Shown one piece after another: positions 1 to 8,526 of a DNA stretch of 64,000 nt (the stretch's first letter is position 1; every line of letters begins with the position of its first letter). The translations under genes were made by a program, and so were the position numbers. The notes below the pieces were generated by a model that worked only from the letters and a program-made list of their open reading frames with translations, did not search any database and was not told the DNA's origin. The DNA is from CANHVK01 sp044232905 (GTDB taxonomy: Bacteria > Bacteroidota > Bacteroidia > Flavobacteriales_D > Crocinitomicaceae), in NCBI GenBank assembly GCA_044232905.1, contig JBIIKZ010000005.1, forward strand, positions 4,383 through 68,382, read 5' to 3'.

Positions 1-199
1 TTTTAAACTGTAGCTCCTGTCCATTTTCATTGACAACATTAAAACCTTTGATATTTTTAGCAAAGTTACCTAGCTCATAACGACCTGGTCTCCATGCTGG
101 TAATTGGATTATTATGACTTCAGAATTTGGTTCAAACTGCATTGAAATTTGAATGTATTGTGCTGAAGGGTTGTCGGCAGAAAGTGTATAATGAATCAT
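1..199 (-). CDS. M61-family glycyl aminopeptidase, N-terminal fragment (runs off the window)
   Basis: The ATG at 197-199 opens a minus-strand frame that stays open to base 1, giving 66 residues. The visible part reads MIHYTLSADNPSAQY and then contains LPAWRPGRYELGNFAKNI, the strongly conserved strand of the N-terminal domain of peptidase family M61 (PDZ-containing glycyl aminopeptidases common in Bacteroidota). The catalytic HExxH region lies outside the window, so activity cannot be judged. No signal peptide is visible at this start. A TAnnTTTG promoter element sits about 20 bases upstream, which supports the start. Identification rests on recognising the N-terminal motif only. Confidence 0.8.
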   Translation of the reverse strand, partial: MIHYTLSADNPSAQYIQISMQFEPNSEVIIIQLPAWRPGRYELGNFAKNIKGFNVVNENGQELQFK

Positions 200-217
200 A
201 GCTGAATTATTAATGAA

Positions 218-225
218 CAAATATA
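218..225 (-). promoter_or_regulatory. Candidate -7 promoter element (TATATTTG) for the M61 peptidase
   Basis: Read on the minus strand the element is TATATTTG, matching the Bacteroidota -7 consensus TAnnTTTG. It lies 18 bases before the ATG, which would give a leader of roughly 10 bases. No convincing -33 TTG was found. Confidence 0.45.
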
Positions 226-450
226 AGTGTTTTTAATCTTAATTAATCTTGAAAAATAATAGCGTTAGTAGTATTTACTTTCTTCCTAGAGGGGAGCGTA
301 TGAGGAAGTTGAAATTCACCTTTCCTAACAATTCTTAAAGAAGATAAATGTATACTTACAAGCTTTTCAAGTTCAAAATAATCACATGGACAAAAATACT
401 TTCCTAAATATTTATTAATTTCACAGCACAAAACAAAAATCGAAATTATT

Positions 451-1842
451 ATGAATTACGACATATTAGTTATAGGTAGTGGACCTGGAGGATATGTGAC
501 TGCTATTCGCGCATCACAACTAGGATTAAAGACTGCTATCATTGAAAGAGAATCCCTTGGAGGTATTTGCTTGAATTGGGGATGTATTCCAACAAAAGCA
601 TTACTAAAAAGTGCAAATGTATATGAATACCTGACACATGCTTCTGATTACGGAATCAAGGTAGAAGGTGGTTCTCCGGATTTCGATGCAATTATTGCAC
701 GTAGTAGAGGTGTTGCTAACGGTATGAGTACTGGTATTCAATTTTTGATGAAAAAAAATAAAATTGATGTTATCAAAGGTTCTGGAAAAGTATTACCAGG
801 AAAAAAAGTTGCTGTCACTGCAGAAGACGGAACAGTAACTGAATATTCTGCGGATAAAGGAGTTATTTTAGCAACAGGAGCTCGTTCCCGTCAATTACCA
901 AACGTACCACAAGACGGTAAAAAAGTAATTGGATACCGCGAAGCAATGACATTAGCTTCTCAACCTAAAAAAATGGTGGTAATTGGTTCTGGTGCAATTG
1001 GTCTAGAATTTGCTTATTTCTACAACACATTAGGAACAGATGTAACCATTGTTGAATTCCTTGGAAACATTGCAAACGTTGAGGATGAAGAAGTTTCAAA
1101 ACAATTAGAGAAATCCTTCAAAAAATCTGGTGTTAAAGTTTTAACTAATTCATCTGTTGAATCTGTTGATACATCCGGGACAGGTTGTATAGTAACTATA
1201 AAAACTGCAAAAGGAGAAGAAAAAATTGCATGTGATATCGTATTATCTGCTGCAGGAATTGAAACAAATCTTGAAAATTTAGGATTAGAGCAAGTTGGTA
1301 TTGCAACAGATAGAGGTCGCGTTTTAGTAAATGAATATTACCAAACAAATATCCCAGGATATTATGCAATCGGTGATATCGTTCCTGGTCCAGCATTAGC
1401 GCACGTTGCTTCAGCAGAAGGTATTATTTGTGTAGAGCAAATTGCTGGGCACCATCCAGAACCATTAGACTATGGAAATATCCCAGGTTGTACCTACTGT
1501 TCCCCAGAAGTTGCTTCTGTAGGATTAACAGAAAAAGCTGCGCGAGAAAAAGGATTAGACATCAAAATTGGTAAATTCCCTTTCTCTGCATCTGGAAAAG
1601 CAAGTGCTGCAGGTGCAAAAGATGGTTTTGTAAAATTAATTTTCGATGCAAAATACGGTGAACTTTTAGGTGCACACATGATTGGTGCAAACGTTACAGA
1701 AATGATTGCTGAAATTGTTGCTATTCGTAAGTTAGAAGTAACAGGAGAAGCTTTAATTAAAACTGTACACCCTCACCCTACTATGTCTGAAGCAATTATG
1801 GAAGCTGCTGCTGCTGCATATGGTGAAGTGATCCATTTATAA
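451..1842 (+). CDS. lpdA: Dihydrolipoyl dehydrogenase (E3)
   Basis: FAD-dependent oxidoreductase that re-oxidises dihydrolipoamide in the pyruvate, 2-oxoglutarate or branched-chain oxo-acid dehydrogenase complexes, passing electrons to NAD+. The 463-residue protein has the usual length. Visible: FAD-binding GSGPGG at residues 9-14; the redox-active pair C40/C45 in GGICLNWGCIPTKALL; the NAD-binding motif GSGAIG at 179-184; a C-terminal dimerisation domain ending in HPHPTMSE with the catalytic His442 and Glu447. All key residues are intact. It appears monocistronic, being closed by a strong hairpin at 1882-1912. Which oxo-acid complex it serves is not shown, since no E1 or E2 gene is adjacent. 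Confidence 0.96.
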   Translation: MNYDILVIGSGPGGYVTAIRASQLGLKTAIIERESLGGICLNWGCIPTKALLKSANVYEYLTHASDYGIKVEGGSPDFDAIIARSRGVANGMSTGIQFLMKKNKIDVIKGSGKVLPGKKVAVTAEDGTVTEYSADKGVILATGARSRQLPNVPQDGKKVIGYREAMTLASQPKKMVVIGSGAIGLEFAYFYNTLGTDVTIVEFLGNIANVEDEEVSKQLEKSFKKSGVKVLTNSSVESVDTSGTGCIVTIKTAKGEEKIACDIVLSAAGIETNLENLGLEQVGIATDRGRVLVNEYYQTNIPGYYAIGDIVPGPALAHVASAEGIICVEQIAGHHPEPLDYGNIPGCTYCSPEVASVGLTEKAAREKGLDIKIGKFPFSASGKASAAGAKDGFVKLIFDAKYGELLGAHMIGANVTEMIAEIVAIRKLEVTGEALIKTVHPHPTMSEAIMEAAAAAYGEVIHL

Positions 1843-1881
1843 TTAGGAGAGACGAGAGTTTTGAGTGAAGACAATATTATT

Positions 1882-1912
1882 AAAAGCTGTTTCGAAAGAA
1901 GCGGCTTTTTTT
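1882..1912. terminator. Bidirectional terminator between lpdA and the endonuclease gene
   Basis: A 12-pair stem (AAAAGCTGTTTC with GAAGCGGCTTTT, two G-T pairs) closed by a GAAA loop, with A-rich flank before and a T run after. It reaches the stop codon of the convergent minus-strand gene at 1911-1913, so it serves both genes. Confidence 0.85.
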
Positions 1913-3284
1913 AATTTACAACAAATTTTCTTCGAATAACTTCTCCCCTAGTCAATCTAATTTCTAGTATGCAAAATGTACTTTCTGTATAACATCTATC
2001 TTTTTGAAATTGAAAATCATTTGGAAAATCATGAATTAATTTCTTACCAGCTGCATCATAAATTAAAATTTGTGTAATTATTTCTTCCGATATTATCCTA
2101 AGAATAGAATTACCATATTGAATAGCCAATTTTTCATTCGTGTTCTCGTTGAGCGAATTACTACATGTACCTTTGATTTTGACCAACTTCGAAAAGTCGA
2201 TATAACATGCATATTCTGGATGATCTATAAAGGGGTTCCGATTTCCCTGTAGATAATAAATATATTCTTGCCGAGCAATTTCATAGTTATCTGGTGGATC
2301 TTGAAAATGCCATTTTTTCAGTACCTCTTGCTCTTGAAAATTTGGGAAACTCCAATTTTCAGAACCTTCATTGTTGTAAACAATAGACATATACATCATT
2401 GCGCGGGCTGCATTTCCTTTATGTGGATCTCTTGGCTCATAAACAATTTGGTTACCCGAATATCCTAACTTTCCTTCCAAATAGGTGTAAAGTACTTTTC
2501 CGCTTACTTCGCCTAAAGGAAAATTATTTCTTACCGTATTTGCCTTATCTAAATTTGTTGGATATAAATTATGTAAATCACTGTATTCTCGTAATGGAGG
2601 ATTGTCGGCAGGATAGGAAGGCATCCAAGAATGCGCAAAGGTATGCTCTCTACTATATCCTGCTTTCATCCAATCAAAAGGCTCTTCTACTATTTTTTTT
2701 TCTCCTGAATAAACACATTGAACAAATGTTTTTCCCGCAATTGTATCTTGCAATTCAAGCGAAGAAAGTACCGTATTTTTATACGAAGAATATGCTATAA
2801 GCTGATGCTTTGATATCAGATTCGATAAATTGGCAAGAAAATTAGGAGCTGTTAATGAAATAGACTCATATAAATCTGAAGTAGATAGTCCTAAAGAGGA
2901 AACTTTGAAAGATAATGGTTTTTCAGTAAGATAGTTAACTTTTCCTTCTGATAGATAGGTAGCATATATTGCGAAATTATAGGTCGTATTTGCCCTGACA
3001 GCCCTTGGTTGAAAAATGGTATCCAAGCTACATTGAACTACTTTAGCGTTCCCTAGCCTATCTCCCCTTAAGTAACTCTTTCCATTTTCAGGACTCGCAT
3101 TAACCAGTTCATTTTCAGAAACCAGCACCAAATAACTATGTATAAAATCAACCCTGGAAAAAGAAACTTTTATGCTATATGCTGTTACTTCATGTAACTT
3201 ATATGCAATCGGATTACTAGAAGGAATTTGAGAAAAACATGCGAAAAATGCAAAAAACAAAAGAAGTGATAGCCTTATTTTCAT
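1911..3284 (-). CDS. Secreted endonuclease I (EndA/NucM family) with possible type IX sorting tail
   Basis: Predicted extracellular or periplasmic nuclease of 457 residues. Residues 1-19 form a signal peptide (MKIRLSLLLFFAFFACFSQ). A fibronectin-like region follows to about 125. The endonuclease I domain carries SREHTFAHSW at 211-220 and DLHNLYPTNLDKANTVRNNF at 236-255, matching the His-containing beta-beta-alpha-metal nuclease core of the family. The last 50 or so residues (ILIYDAAGKKLI, then a basic end RRKFVVN) resemble a type IX secretion sorting domain, which would place the enzyme outside the cell or on its surface. The likely role is degradation of external nucleic acid as a nutrient, which is inference. 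It stands alone, converging on lpdA. Confidence 0.85.
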   Translation of the reverse strand: MKIRLSLLLFFAFFACFSQIPSSNPIAYKLHEVTAYSIKVSFSRVDFIHSYLVLVSENELVNASPENGKSYLRGDRLGNAKVVQCSLDTIFQPRAVRANTTYNFAIYATYLSEGKVNYLTEKPLSFKVSSLGLSTSDLYESISLTAPNFLANLSNLISKHQLIAYSSYKNTVLSSLELQDTIAGKTFVQCVYSGEKKIVEEPFDWMKAGYSREHTFAHSWMPSYPADNPPLREYSDLHNLYPTNLDKANTVRNNFPLGEVSGKVLYTYLEGKLGYSGNQIVYEPRDPHKGNAARAMMYMSIVYNNEGSENWSFPNFQEQEVLKKWHFQDPPDNYEIARQEYIYYLQGNRNPFIDHPEYACYIDFSKLVKIKGTCSNSLNENTNEKLAIQYGNSILRIISEEIITQILIYDAAGKKLIHDFPNDFQFQKDRCYTESTFCILEIRLTRGEVIRRKFVVN

Positions 3285-3406
3285 CTCGATTAATTATGCT
3301 ACAAGTTTACTATTGCTATTTCAGCAAAACAATCATAAATTCAAAATCGCGTATAAATACGATAGTTTATTACTTGATAAAACAAATAATTCACTCTAAT
3401 TTTATT

Positions 3407-3430
3407 CTAACGAATAGTTCGTTAGTTTTG
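3407..3430 (+). promoter_or_regulatory. Palindrome overlapping a -7 promoter element upstream of the S9 peptidase
   Basis: Bases 3407-3425 form a perfect inverted repeat with 8-base arms, CTAACGAA-TAG-TTCGTTAG. Its right arm overlaps a TAnnTTTG element (TAGTTTTG, 3423-3430) that lies 41 bases before the peptidase ATG. The arrangement suits a repressor operator covering the promoter. The regulator is unknown. Confidence 0.4.
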
Positions 3431-3471
3431 TAAGCTATTCAAAAAGGACACTTAAACTAAAAATAACACGT

Positions 3472-5658
3472 ATGATTTTTAATAAAATTTTAAACCTATC
3501 CGTATTCCTTATAGTATTGTTATCGAACTCCATCAACGCACAACAAACGCTTACCGTTGAGAAAATTTGGAAAAACTATGAATTTTCAAGAAAGGGTGTA
3601 GCCGGATTTAATGGTATGAAAGATGGTCAACATTTTACAAAACTAAATCGAGTAAAAGACAGTACTACAATTTCTATTCATTCCTATAAAAATTATCAGG
3701 GAGCAGGAAACACCCTTGTTGCAGCGAAAGATTTAGTGTATAATGGAAAATTACTTCCAATTGACAGCTATGAATTTAATGCAGATGAGACGCTAATATT
3801 GATAACAACAGAAACTACACCTATTTATAGAAGAAGTTTTACTGCTAATTATTTCATTTTTGACTTTAAAACAAAAAAAATAAGTCCATTAGACGAAACC
3901 AAAACAGGGGCTACATTGGCACAATTTTCTCCAAACGGCAAAAAGGTAGCATTTGTTTATCAAAACAACCTATACGTTAAAGATTTAGAAAATAATATAA
4001 CTCTTGCGATTTCTAAGGATGGTATACTAAATGAAATCATAAATGGTACGACCGATTGGGTTTACGAGGAAGAATTTGCTATAACTAAAGGATTCGAATG
4101 GTCTTTTGATAGTAAGAAAATTGCATATTTACGTTTCGACGAAAGTCAAGTAAAAGAATATAATATCGATTATTTCAAAGGAAAACTGTATCCTGAAAAA
4201 TGGGCCTATAAATACCCAAAAGCTGGAGAAGACAACTCAAAAGTTACTGCGTATATTTTTGATTTACCTACTAATAAAACACAATTAATCCCATTAGCTA
4301 ATTACGAATACATCCCAAGATTAAATTGGTCTCCTACACAAAATATATTGGTGATACAGACTTTAAACAGACATCAAAATGAATTAACATTCCATGCTGT
4401 GGATGCAAACACAATTACAAGCAAAATATTTTTCACCGAAAAATCAGACACATACGTGGATGTAGACGAAAACAGTATGTTTATACTTCCAAATGGAAAA
4501 GAATTAATTCGTACAAGTGAAATCTCTGGTTTTAAACACATTTACAGATTAAACTTTAATGGTACACAAACCGCTTTAACTACTGGCAATTGGGATGTTA
4601 TTGAACTATATGGTATCGATAATAAAGCAACTACTGTTTATTTTGCATCTGCAGAAAAAGGAGCAATACATCAAGGTGTATATCAAATTGGAATTAACGG
4701 AAAAAACAAATTTCCTTTAAGTAATGAAACTGGTCACAATGTCGCGCAATTCACGCCAGGTATGCAGTATTTCGTTTTGGATAGATCCGATGTAAACACT
4801 CCGAATAGTTATGAACTTAGATCAGAAACTGGAAAGGTATTAGGATTATTAGAGGATAATTCCGCACTAAAAGAACGACTAAAAAACTATACTTTAACAC
4901 ATAAAGAATTTTTGGAATTTACTGGTCCAGCAGGAAAATTGAACGGATGGATGATGAAGCCCGTAAGTTTTGATTCTACTAAAAAATATCCTGTTTACAT
5001 AAATATATATGGTGGTCCTGGTCAAAACACCGTACTTAACCAGTGGGGAGGGAACGATTATATGTACCATCAATTACTTACACAAAATGGTTATATTGTA
5101 GTAAGCGTTGATCCTCGAGGGACACAATTTCGTGGTGTAGCTCACAAAAAAGCTACCTACTTAAATATGGGTAAATTAGAATTAGAAGATTTTATAGCTA
5201 CGGCTTCAGAATTAGGAAAACTAAATTACGTAGATAAAAATCGCATTGGTATCCAAGGATGGAGTTATGGAGGGTTTATGACATCGCTTGCTATGACAAA
5301 AGGTGCTCCAACATTTAAAATGGGAATAGCTGTAGCTCCTGTGACAAATTGGAAATATTACGACAATATTTACACGGAACGTTTTATGCGAACTCCAGCT
5401 GAAAATATGGCGGGTTATGAAGATAATTCACCAATCAAATATGCTAAAAATTTAAAAGGTAACTATTTGTTAGTGCATGGAACAGCAGATGATAACGTTC
5501 ATTATCAAAATGCATTAGAATTAATAAATAGTTTAGTTCAATCGGATATACAATTTGATCAATTTACCTATCCTAATAAAAATCATGGAATTTATGGTGG
5601 TAATACGAGAAACCATTTATATAGCCTATTATTAGCATACACCTTAAAGAATTTATAA
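3472..5658 (+). CDS. Secreted prolyl oligopeptidase-family S9B dipeptidyl peptidase (DPP4-like)
   Basis: Exported serine peptidase removing X-Pro or X-Ala dipeptides from peptide N-termini, feeding on extracellular or periplasmic peptides. The 728 residues match the DPP4 family length. Signal peptide at residues 1-23, ending in NSINAQ. An N-terminal beta-propeller carries DWVYEEEF (Glu199-201), the glutamate motif that binds the substrate amino terminus. The C-terminal alpha/beta-hydrolase domain has the nucleophile elbow GWSYGG (Ser598), Asp673 in HGTADDNVH and His705 in KNHGIYGG. Spacing between Asp and His (32) equals that of human DPP4. The triad is intact. It is monocistronic, with an operator-like palindrome upstream and a 16-bp hairpin at its stop. 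Confidence 0.93.
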   Translation: MIFNKILNLSVFLIVLLSNSINAQQTLTVEKIWKNYEFSRKGVAGFNGMKDGQHFTKLNRVKDSTTISIHSYKNYQGAGNTLVAAKDLVYNGKLLPIDSYEFNADETLILITTETTPIYRRSFTANYFIFDFKTKKISPLDETKTGATLAQFSPNGKKVAFVYQNNLYVKDLENNITLAISKDGILNEIINGTTDWVYEEEFAITKGFEWSFDSKKIAYLRFDESQVKEYNIDYFKGKLYPEKWAYKYPKAGEDNSKVTAYIFDLPTNKTQLIPLANYEYIPRLNWSPTQNILVIQTLNRHQNELTFHAVDANTITSKIFFTEKSDTYVDVDENSMFILPNGKELIRTSEISGFKHIYRLNFNGTQTALTTGNWDVIELYGIDNKATTVYFASAEKGAIHQGVYQIGINGKNKFPLSNETGHNVAQFTPGMQYFVLDRSDVNTPNSYELRSETGKVLGLLEDNSALKERLKNYTLTHKEFLEFTGPAGKLNGWMMKPVSFDSTKKYPVYINIYGGPGQNTVLNQWGGNDYMYHQLLTQNGYIVVSVDPRGTQFRGVAHKKATYLNMGKLELEDFIATASELGKLNYVDKNRIGIQGWSYGGFMTSLAMTKGAPTFKMGIAVAPVTNWKYYDNIYTERFMRTPAENMAGYEDNSPIKYAKNLKGNYLLVHGTADDNVHYQNALELINSLVQSDIQFDQFTYPNKNHGIYGGNTRNHLYSLLLAYTLKNL

Positions 5659-5686
5659 CAAAGGAACCTCTTCCTTTGTTATAAAT
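5651..5686 (+). terminator. Perfect 16-bp hairpin at the end of the S9 peptidase gene
   Basis: Arms 5651-5666 and 5671-5686 are perfectly complementary around a CCTC tetraloop, and the gene's TAA stop (5656-5658) lies in the left arm. There is no clear T tract after it, so it may terminate poorly or mainly protect the mRNA 3' end. Confidence 0.65.
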
Positions 5687-5843
5687 TCGTGTTATAAGCT
5701 GTGATTTATATTTCTTGCATGGCTACTTAAAGCATATATTAATGAATTTTCCACGGAATAATATTTTATAAATCTTATTCAAAAAAAGTAGCGGATTACA
5801 TTATTGTTTATTAATTTAGTTGCGTTATAAAAAATATGACTTT

Positions 5844-7130
5844 ATGAGCGAAACAGCTAAAATTGAATTAGGAGGAACAACGTATGAGTTCCCAGTAATA
5901 GAAGGAACAGAAAACGAAAAAGCAATTGACATTAGCAACTTACGTGCTGCTACAGGATATGTAACACTAGATACTGGTTACAAAAATACAGGTGCAACGA
6001 CTAGTGCTATCACATTTTTAGATGGTGAGGAAGGTATTCTAAAATATAGAGGTTATCCTATTGAAGAATTAGCAGAAAAAGCAACATTTATTGAAGTTGC
6101 ATATTTATTGATTTACGGAAATTTACCAACCGTGAATGAATTAGAAACTTTCCGTTCAAATATTACAAAACATACATTGGTTCATGAGGACATGAAACAA
6201 TTCTTTGAAGCATATCCAGCGAAAGCGCATCCAATGGGAGTTCTTTCTTCTATGGTATGTTCTCTTTCTACATTCTATCCTGAATCACTAGATCCTAACA
6301 GAAGTCCACAAGCAAAAGACTTGACAATTTTGCGTTTACTAGCAAAATTACCGACTTTAGCTGCTTGGGCATATAAGAATTCTACGCGTCATCCATTCAT
6401 GTATCCAAAAAATGAATTTGACTATTGTAAAAACTTCTTGTACATGATGTTTGCAATGCCAACAGAAGAATTTAAAGTAGATCCTGTTGTTGTGGATGCA
6501 TTAAACAAATTATTTATTTTACATGCTGACCACGAGCAAAACTGTTCTACATCTACAGTTCGTATCGTAGGTTCATCACAAGCAAATTTATACGCTTCGA
6601 TCTCTGCCGGTATTTCTGCACTTTGGGGTCCACTTCACGGAGGTGCAAACCAAGAAGTAATAGAAATGTTAGAAAAAATTCACGCAGATGGTGGAGATGT
6701 AGATAAATGGGTGTTAAAAGCAAAAGATAAAGAAGATTCTTTCCGTTTGATGGGATTTGGTCATAGAGTTTACAAAAACTTTGACCCACGTGCGAAAATC
6801 ATTAAAAAAGCATGTGATGATATCTTAACAAAATTAGGAGTAAACGACCCATTATTAGCAATTGCTAAAAAGTTAGAACAAGTAGCTTTAGAAGATGAGT
6901 ACTTCAAATCAAGAAACTTGTATCCAAACGTAGACTTCTATTCTGGAATCATTTACAAAGCTTTAGGCATACCAACTGAGATGTTTACAGTAATGTTTGC
7001 TATTGGTCGTCTTCCAGGATGGATTGCACAATGGAAAGAAATGACTGAAAACAAAGAACCAATCGGAAGACCAAGACAAATTTATACTGGAGAAGTATTA
7101 CGTCAATACGTTCCGATTGAAAAAAGATAA
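5844..7130 (+). CDS. gltA: Citrate synthase
   Basis: Condenses oxaloacetate with acetyl-CoA to form citrate at the entry of the TCA cycle. The start is placed at the ATG at 5844 (MSETAKIELGG), giving 428 residues, typical for Bacteroidota type II citrate synthases; an in-frame TTG at 5820 would add eight unconserved residues. Catalytic residues are visible: His265 in GPLHGGAN, His307 in GFGHRVYKNFDPR and Asp364 in VDFYSG. The N-terminal TGYVTLDTGYKNT region and the LDGEEGILKYRGYPIEELA motif are characteristic. The gene is followed by a strong terminator and has no operon partner. Confidence 0.96.
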   Translation: MSETAKIELGGTTYEFPVIEGTENEKAIDISNLRAATGYVTLDTGYKNTGATTSAITFLDGEEGILKYRGYPIEELAEKATFIEVAYLLIYGNLPTVNELETFRSNITKHTLVHEDMKQFFEAYPAKAHPMGVLSSMVCSLSTFYPESLDPNRSPQAKDLTILRLLAKLPTLAAWAYKNSTRHPFMYPKNEFDYCKNFLYMMFAMPTEEFKVDPVVVDALNKLFILHADHEQNCSTSTVRIVGSSQANLYASISAGISALWGPLHGGANQEVIEMLEKIHADGGDVDKWVLKAKDKEDSFRLMGFGHRVYKNFDPRAKIIKKACDDILTKLGVNDPLLAIAKKLEQVALEDEYFKSRNLYPNVDFYSGIIYKALGIPTEMFTVMFAIGRLPGWIAQWKEMTENKEPIGRPRQIYTGEVLRQYVPIEKR

Positions 7131-7180
7131 GATAGAAATTATGATTTATGGATTATAAATGATGAATTTATACACAATAA

Positions 7181-7207
7181 AAAAACCACCCATAAGGTGG
7201 TTTTTTT
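7181..7207. terminator. Bidirectional terminator between gltA and the RNA methyltransferase
   Basis: Stem AACCACC/GGTGGTT with a CATAA loop, preceded by an A run and followed by seven T. It serves the two convergent genes. Confidence 0.88.
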
Positions 7208-7250
7208 GTTTCAATCATATATAGTAGAGAAACAATACATTGCTTCTTTC

Positions 7251-8411
7251 CTATATATTTTCTCGCTGTAATACGTCTTTTCGGAAACCATCAAAAATGG
7301 TATATTGACGGTAACTACATTCTAAATCACCATTATATAATTTCACTTTAGAATCTGGTTTTAAACCAACATGTTTAAGCGCGTCTTCATTTGCTGAAAT
7401 AACCCAACAAGAATACCCCTTTAACTCGTTCTTAAACCAATCTCCAAGTTCCGCATACATTTCTTCGATATTCTCACCAATTCGCATACCATATGGAGGA
7501 TTACAAATTAACGTTCCTTTATCCGCAGGCTTCTTCACCTCATTAAAAGGAGAAGTGGTAATTGTTACATTTCTGGAAATCGGCAAACCTCTTAAGTTAC
7601 GTTTTGCCATTAATACCATATCGGAATCAATATCTGATCCAATGATAGGAAAATCAAATTCGGCTGCGCGTTTATTTGCTTTGTGGTAAATCCCTTCCCA
7701 AAGTCCTTCATTAAAGTTTTTGAAGTTTTTAAACGCATAATGTACACGCTCAATATTAGAAGGGATGTTAGCCGCAAGTAATGCTGCTTCAATTAAAATA
7801 GTACCCGAACCACAAAAAGGATCCATAAATGCAGATTTTCTATCCCATCCAGATAAACGAATTAATCCAGCAGCAACTACTTCATTCATTGGAGCCTCTC
7901 CTACTTCAAAGCGATATCCACGATGAAATAATGGTGCACCACTAGTATTCAATGACAAGGTTACAAAATCTTCTTTAATGTATAAATCAAATACTACTTG
8001 TGGTGATTTTAAACTTACATCTGGTCTATCCCCTGTTTTATCTCTAAAAACATCAACTATTGCATCTTTTAACAATAAATAAGGATATTGTGTGTGTGAA
8101 AAAATTTTCGATTGAACAGCCCCACGAACCGCAAATGTTTTATCGCTTGTAAAATAAGTAGTCCAATCAATTTTCATTGCTTGTTTATACAAATCCTTTT
8201 CTTCTCGAATTTTGAATGTTTTTAACTCTACCAATACACAAATCGCACAACGTACATGTAAATTCAAGAAATAAACGTCTTCCCAAGTTCCCATTAATTG
8301 AACCGCACGATTTAATTGTTCCGTTTGTTTATACCCTAATTCTTCTAATTCTTCTTTTAATACTTTTTCTAATCCAAAGATTGTTTTTAAGGTTATTTTG
8401 ATATTCTCCAT
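7251..8411 (-). CDS. THUMP-domain class I RNA guanine-N2 methyltransferase (RlmL/YpsC-like)
   Basis: Predicted SAM-dependent enzyme methylating guanine N2 in 23S rRNA. The 386 residues begin with a ferredoxin-like and THUMP RNA-binding region (about 1-155), followed by a Rossmann methyltransferase domain with DPFCGSGT at 197-204 (SAM binding) and the catalytic NPPYG at 304-308. Length matches the short YpsC/RlmL-N family rather than the double-domain gamma-proteobacterial RlmL, so the exact target base is inferred. The ATG at 8409-8411 has no good upstream alternative. The divergent patatin gene starts a little over 100 bases away. Confidence 0.88.
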   Translation of the reverse strand: MENIKITLKTIFGLEKVLKEELEELGYKQTEQLNRAVQLMGTWEDVYFLNLHVRCAICVLVELKTFKIREEKDLYKQAMKIDWTTYFTSDKTFAVRGAVQSKIFSHTQYPYLLLKDAIVDVFRDKTGDRPDVSLKSPQVVFDLYIKEDFVTLSLNTSGAPLFHRGYRFEVGEAPMNEVVAAGLIRLSGWDRKSAFMDPFCGSGTILIEAALLAANIPSNIERVHYAFKNFKNFNEGLWEGIYHKANKRAAEFDFPIIGSDIDSDMVLMAKRNLRGLPISRNVTITTSPFNEVKKPADKGTLICNPPYGMRIGENIEEMYAELGDWFKNELKGYSCWVISANEDALKHVGLKPDSKVKLYNGDLECSYRQYTIFDGFRKDVLQRENI

Positions 8412-8492
8412 AGTGTTTAAAAATCATTTGATTGAATTCCAAATTGATAGAAATTCATGCGTAAAGATACAATCTAAAATATGTCAAACACC

Positions 8493-8500
8493 TAAATTTG
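8493..8500 (+). promoter_or_regulatory. -7 promoter element (TAAATTTG) fixing the start of the patatin gene
   Basis: TAAATTTG matches TAnnTTTG exactly. It lies 27 bases before a TTG at 8527 whose downstream residues form a proper signal peptide. The longer frame from an ATG at 8398 would begin upstream of this promoter. Confidence 0.5.
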
Positions 8501-8526
8501 ATGTATTTTTACGAAAAAGTAAAAGA

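Noticed and set aside
243..431. A minus-strand frame of 62 codons between the M61 peptidase and lpdA
   Set aside because: It has only a TTG start, no promoter element, no recognisable family and no partner; the frame is open further upstream into lpdA antisense. Real expression cannot be excluded.
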